From assembly GCA_937916415.1 (NCBI GenBank), contig CALGGH010000039.1, positions 1-16,167 on the forward strand: 16,167 nucleotides of DNA, read 5' to 3'. The first letter of the stretch is position 1; every line of letters begins with the position of its first letter. The translations under genes were made by a program, and so were the position numbers. Shown piece by piece: positions 15,038 to 16,167 of this stretch. Under the pieces are notes generated by a model, which was not told the DNA's origin, did no database searches, and saw nothing but the letters and a program-made list of their open reading frames with translations. This DNA comes from an uncultured Lachnospiraceae bacterium (lineage in GTDB: Bacteria > Bacillota > Clostridia > Lachnospirales > Lachnospiraceae).

Positions 15038-15676
15038 TCACAGAAGATCGTCTATGTCGCTGGTATCCACGCCTGTGTTAGCATTTCCGTTGCCCGGAAT
15101 GGTAACGTTCAGTTCCGACACGTCCTGCATGATGTCCGCATCGGGATGAAGCTCGGCTCTATTAGACGAAACCATATTGTGGTAGCTCATCATGGCCTTC
15201 ATGTACTCGTCGTAATAGGCGCTGGTCGTATTCATGCTGTTGGTCATAATCGTGTCAAGATGCTCCAGCATCTCGTCAAGATACTGCATGGCCCTGTCCC
15301 TGACGTCCTTGGCTTCGGCCGCGGCATTGTCCAGTATCTGCTGGGCCTGCTCGGACGCGAGCGTAACCACCTCATGAGCCTGGGCATAAGCCTGCTGCAT
15401 TATCTCATGCTCATTGATCAGCTGATTGGTAGTATCGGTAGTGTCCTTGATCATCTTGGCGGCTCTTTCGCGCGCCTTGGCAAGTATCTCCTCGCGCTGC
15501 TCGATGACCTTCTTGCACTTCTTGATCTCCTCAGGAGTCCTGTTTCTGAGCTCGGCTATCAGCTCATCTATCTCTTCCTTGTTGACTATGATGTTGATCT
15601 TGCTCAGCGGCTGGTACTTGCAGCCGTCGATATAGTCTTCAATTTCCTCGATGGTTTTTTCGATATTACTGCTCAT
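15038..15676 (-). CDS. Coiled-coil, ATPase-subunit-like protein downstream of coaD
   Basis: This 212-residue, mostly helical protein has no signal peptide or membrane segment. Long amphipathic heptad stretches rich in Glu, Ala, Gln and Lys (about 45-145, including EEILAKARERAAKMI and EQAQQILDNAAAEAKDVRDR) predict a coiled coil. A low-complexity tail ends in DTSDIDDLL. It resembles DivIVA-like or F0 subunit b-like coiled-coil proteins, and Clostridia commonly carry an "ATPase"-annotated gene of this kind beside coaD, but no catalytic motif is visible and the function is unknown. The ATG is preceded by AAGGAG and lies 13 bases after the coaD stop, so the two share an operon that ends at the 14978-15014 terminator. 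Confidence 0.8.
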   Translation of the reverse strand: MSSNIEKTIEEIEDYIDGCKYQPLSKINIIVNKEEIDELIAELRNRTPEEIKKCKKVIEQREEILAKARERAAKMIKDTTDTTNQLINEHEIMQQAYAQAHEVVTLASEQAQQILDNAAAEAKDVRDRAMQYLDEMLEHLDTIMTNSMNTTSAYYDEYMKAMMSYHNMVSSNRAELHPDADIMQDVSELNVTIPGNGNANTGVDTSDIDDLL

Positions 15677-15689
15677 TACAAACTGCTCC

Positions 15690-16137
15690 TTAGTCTATGC
15701 CGTATTTTTCGTATACCCTGGCAGCAACGGAATCAGGCACGCATCTGGATATGTCCCTGCCGTAGCTAGCCATCTCCCTGACGACCGAGCTGCTCAGGTA
15801 GGCATACTCGAGACTGGTGATGAAAAACATCGTATCAACCCTGTCATCAGAGAATTTACGGTTGGTCTGCGCTATCTGCAGTTCGTATTCAAAGTCCGAT
15901 ACGGCCCGCAGGCCCCTGATCAGTACCGATACGTTCTTTTCAAGGGCATACTCAAGCGTAAGTCCGTCAAAGGCCTCCACGCAAACGTTAGCCAGATCCG
16001 AAGTCACGTCTTTTATCATATTAACACGGTCTTCGGTAGAAAACAATGAAGACTTGGCAGAATTATTCAGCACTCCGACGTAAAGACGGTCAAAAACTGC
16101 CGATGCCCTTTTGATTATGTCCAGATGTCCGTAAGTA
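15690..16137 (-). CDS. coaD: Phosphopantetheine adenylyltransferase, N-terminus missing at the contig end
   Basis: CoaD transfers AMP from ATP to 4'-phosphopantetheine, the penultimate step of coenzyme A synthesis. About 149 of the usual 160 residues are present. The frame continues to the last native base: TYGHLDIIKRASAVFDRLYV (with the TxGH nucleotidyltransferase motif) precedes GVLNNSAKSSLFS. Also visible are LIRGLRAVSDFEYELQIAQ and LSSSVVREM near the C-terminus, the ISSTxVRE-type ATP-binding motif. The first ATG-like methionine inside the open frame (16073) is not the true start. Only the first dozen or so residues (MK..xYPGSFDPV type) are missing, cut off by adapter sequence at 16138. 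Confidence 0.95.
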
Positions 16138-16167
16138 AGATCGGAAGAGCGTCGTGTAGGGAAAGAG
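16138..16167. other. Illumina sequencing adapter at the contig end
   Basis: The last 30 bases begin AGATCGGAAGAGCGTCGTGT and continue as the standard Illumina TruSeq adapter (the reverse complement of the universal adapter's read-primer end). They interrupt coaD right at its conserved N-terminal motif. This is untrimmed adapter, not genomic DNA. Confidence 0.98.

Noticed and set aside
14915..15769. Plus-strand open frame of 284 codons
   Set aside because: It is antisense to the coiled-coil gene and the terminator; its sequence looks like a mirror of the helical gene and has no recognisable domain or ribosome binding site.

Overview
This is one assembled contig, at roughly half G+C, from a Gram-positive anaerobe of the Clostridia. 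The family Lachnospiraceae fits best. The evidence is the style of the housekeeping proteins (AroC, TyrRS with a KMGKT loop, CoaD next to an ATPase-like coiled-coil gene), the surface proteins built from chained Ig-like modules, and strong AGGAG-type ribosome binding sites. Almost everything is on the minus strand; only aroC is on the plus strand. Both contig ends carry artefacts. About the first 65 bases look like an AT-rich fragment of another gene joined to tgt, and the last 30 bases are Illumina adapter.

Layout from left to right. (1) 64-1268, minus: a truncated tgt (queuine/preQ1 tRNA-ribosyltransferase) overlapping by one base a membrane-anchored VanY-type D,D-carboxypeptidase. (2) 1269-1481: a divergent promoter region, then aroC (chorismate synthase) on plus to 2585. 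(3) 2602-2701: three copies of a 30-base repeat (two direct, one inverted) forming nested perfect hairpins between the convergent genes. (4) 2718-7452, minus: two tandem secreted, membrane-anchored surface proteins. They are paralogues with the same Ig-like module order and share an unusual juxtamembrane motif, MTYGRMxHLAxPxxYP. (5) 7453-7859: a 407-base gap with a leader, a palindrome and a strong hairpin. (6) 7860-11120, minus: a 1086-residue protein fusing FnIII, Ig-like, CapA-type phosphatase-fold and two DUF6270-like (GSC-motif) domains, with no signal peptide. Its upstream region carries three perfect 17-base tandem repeats. (7) 11272-13547, minus: an HMGL/DmpG-type aldolase overlapping tyrS. 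(8) 13607-14956, minus: a membrane-anchored N-acetylmuramoyl-L-alanine amidase. (9) 14978-16137, minus: coaD (truncated by the contig end) and a coiled-coil gene, ending in a strong intrinsic terminator.

The genes fall into three groups. The housekeeping set is tgt, aroC, tyrS and coaD. The cell-wall set is the VanY-like peptidase and the amidase, both tethered to the membrane and predicted to trim peptidoglycan. The accessory surface/envelope block at 2718-12294 is the least ordinary part and the best place to look for something undescribed: the paralogous surface pair with its shared tail motif, and the CapA-DUF6270 fusion next to a polysaccharide-cluster-type aldolase. No CRISPR array, rRNA, tRNA, transposase or phage gene was seen.
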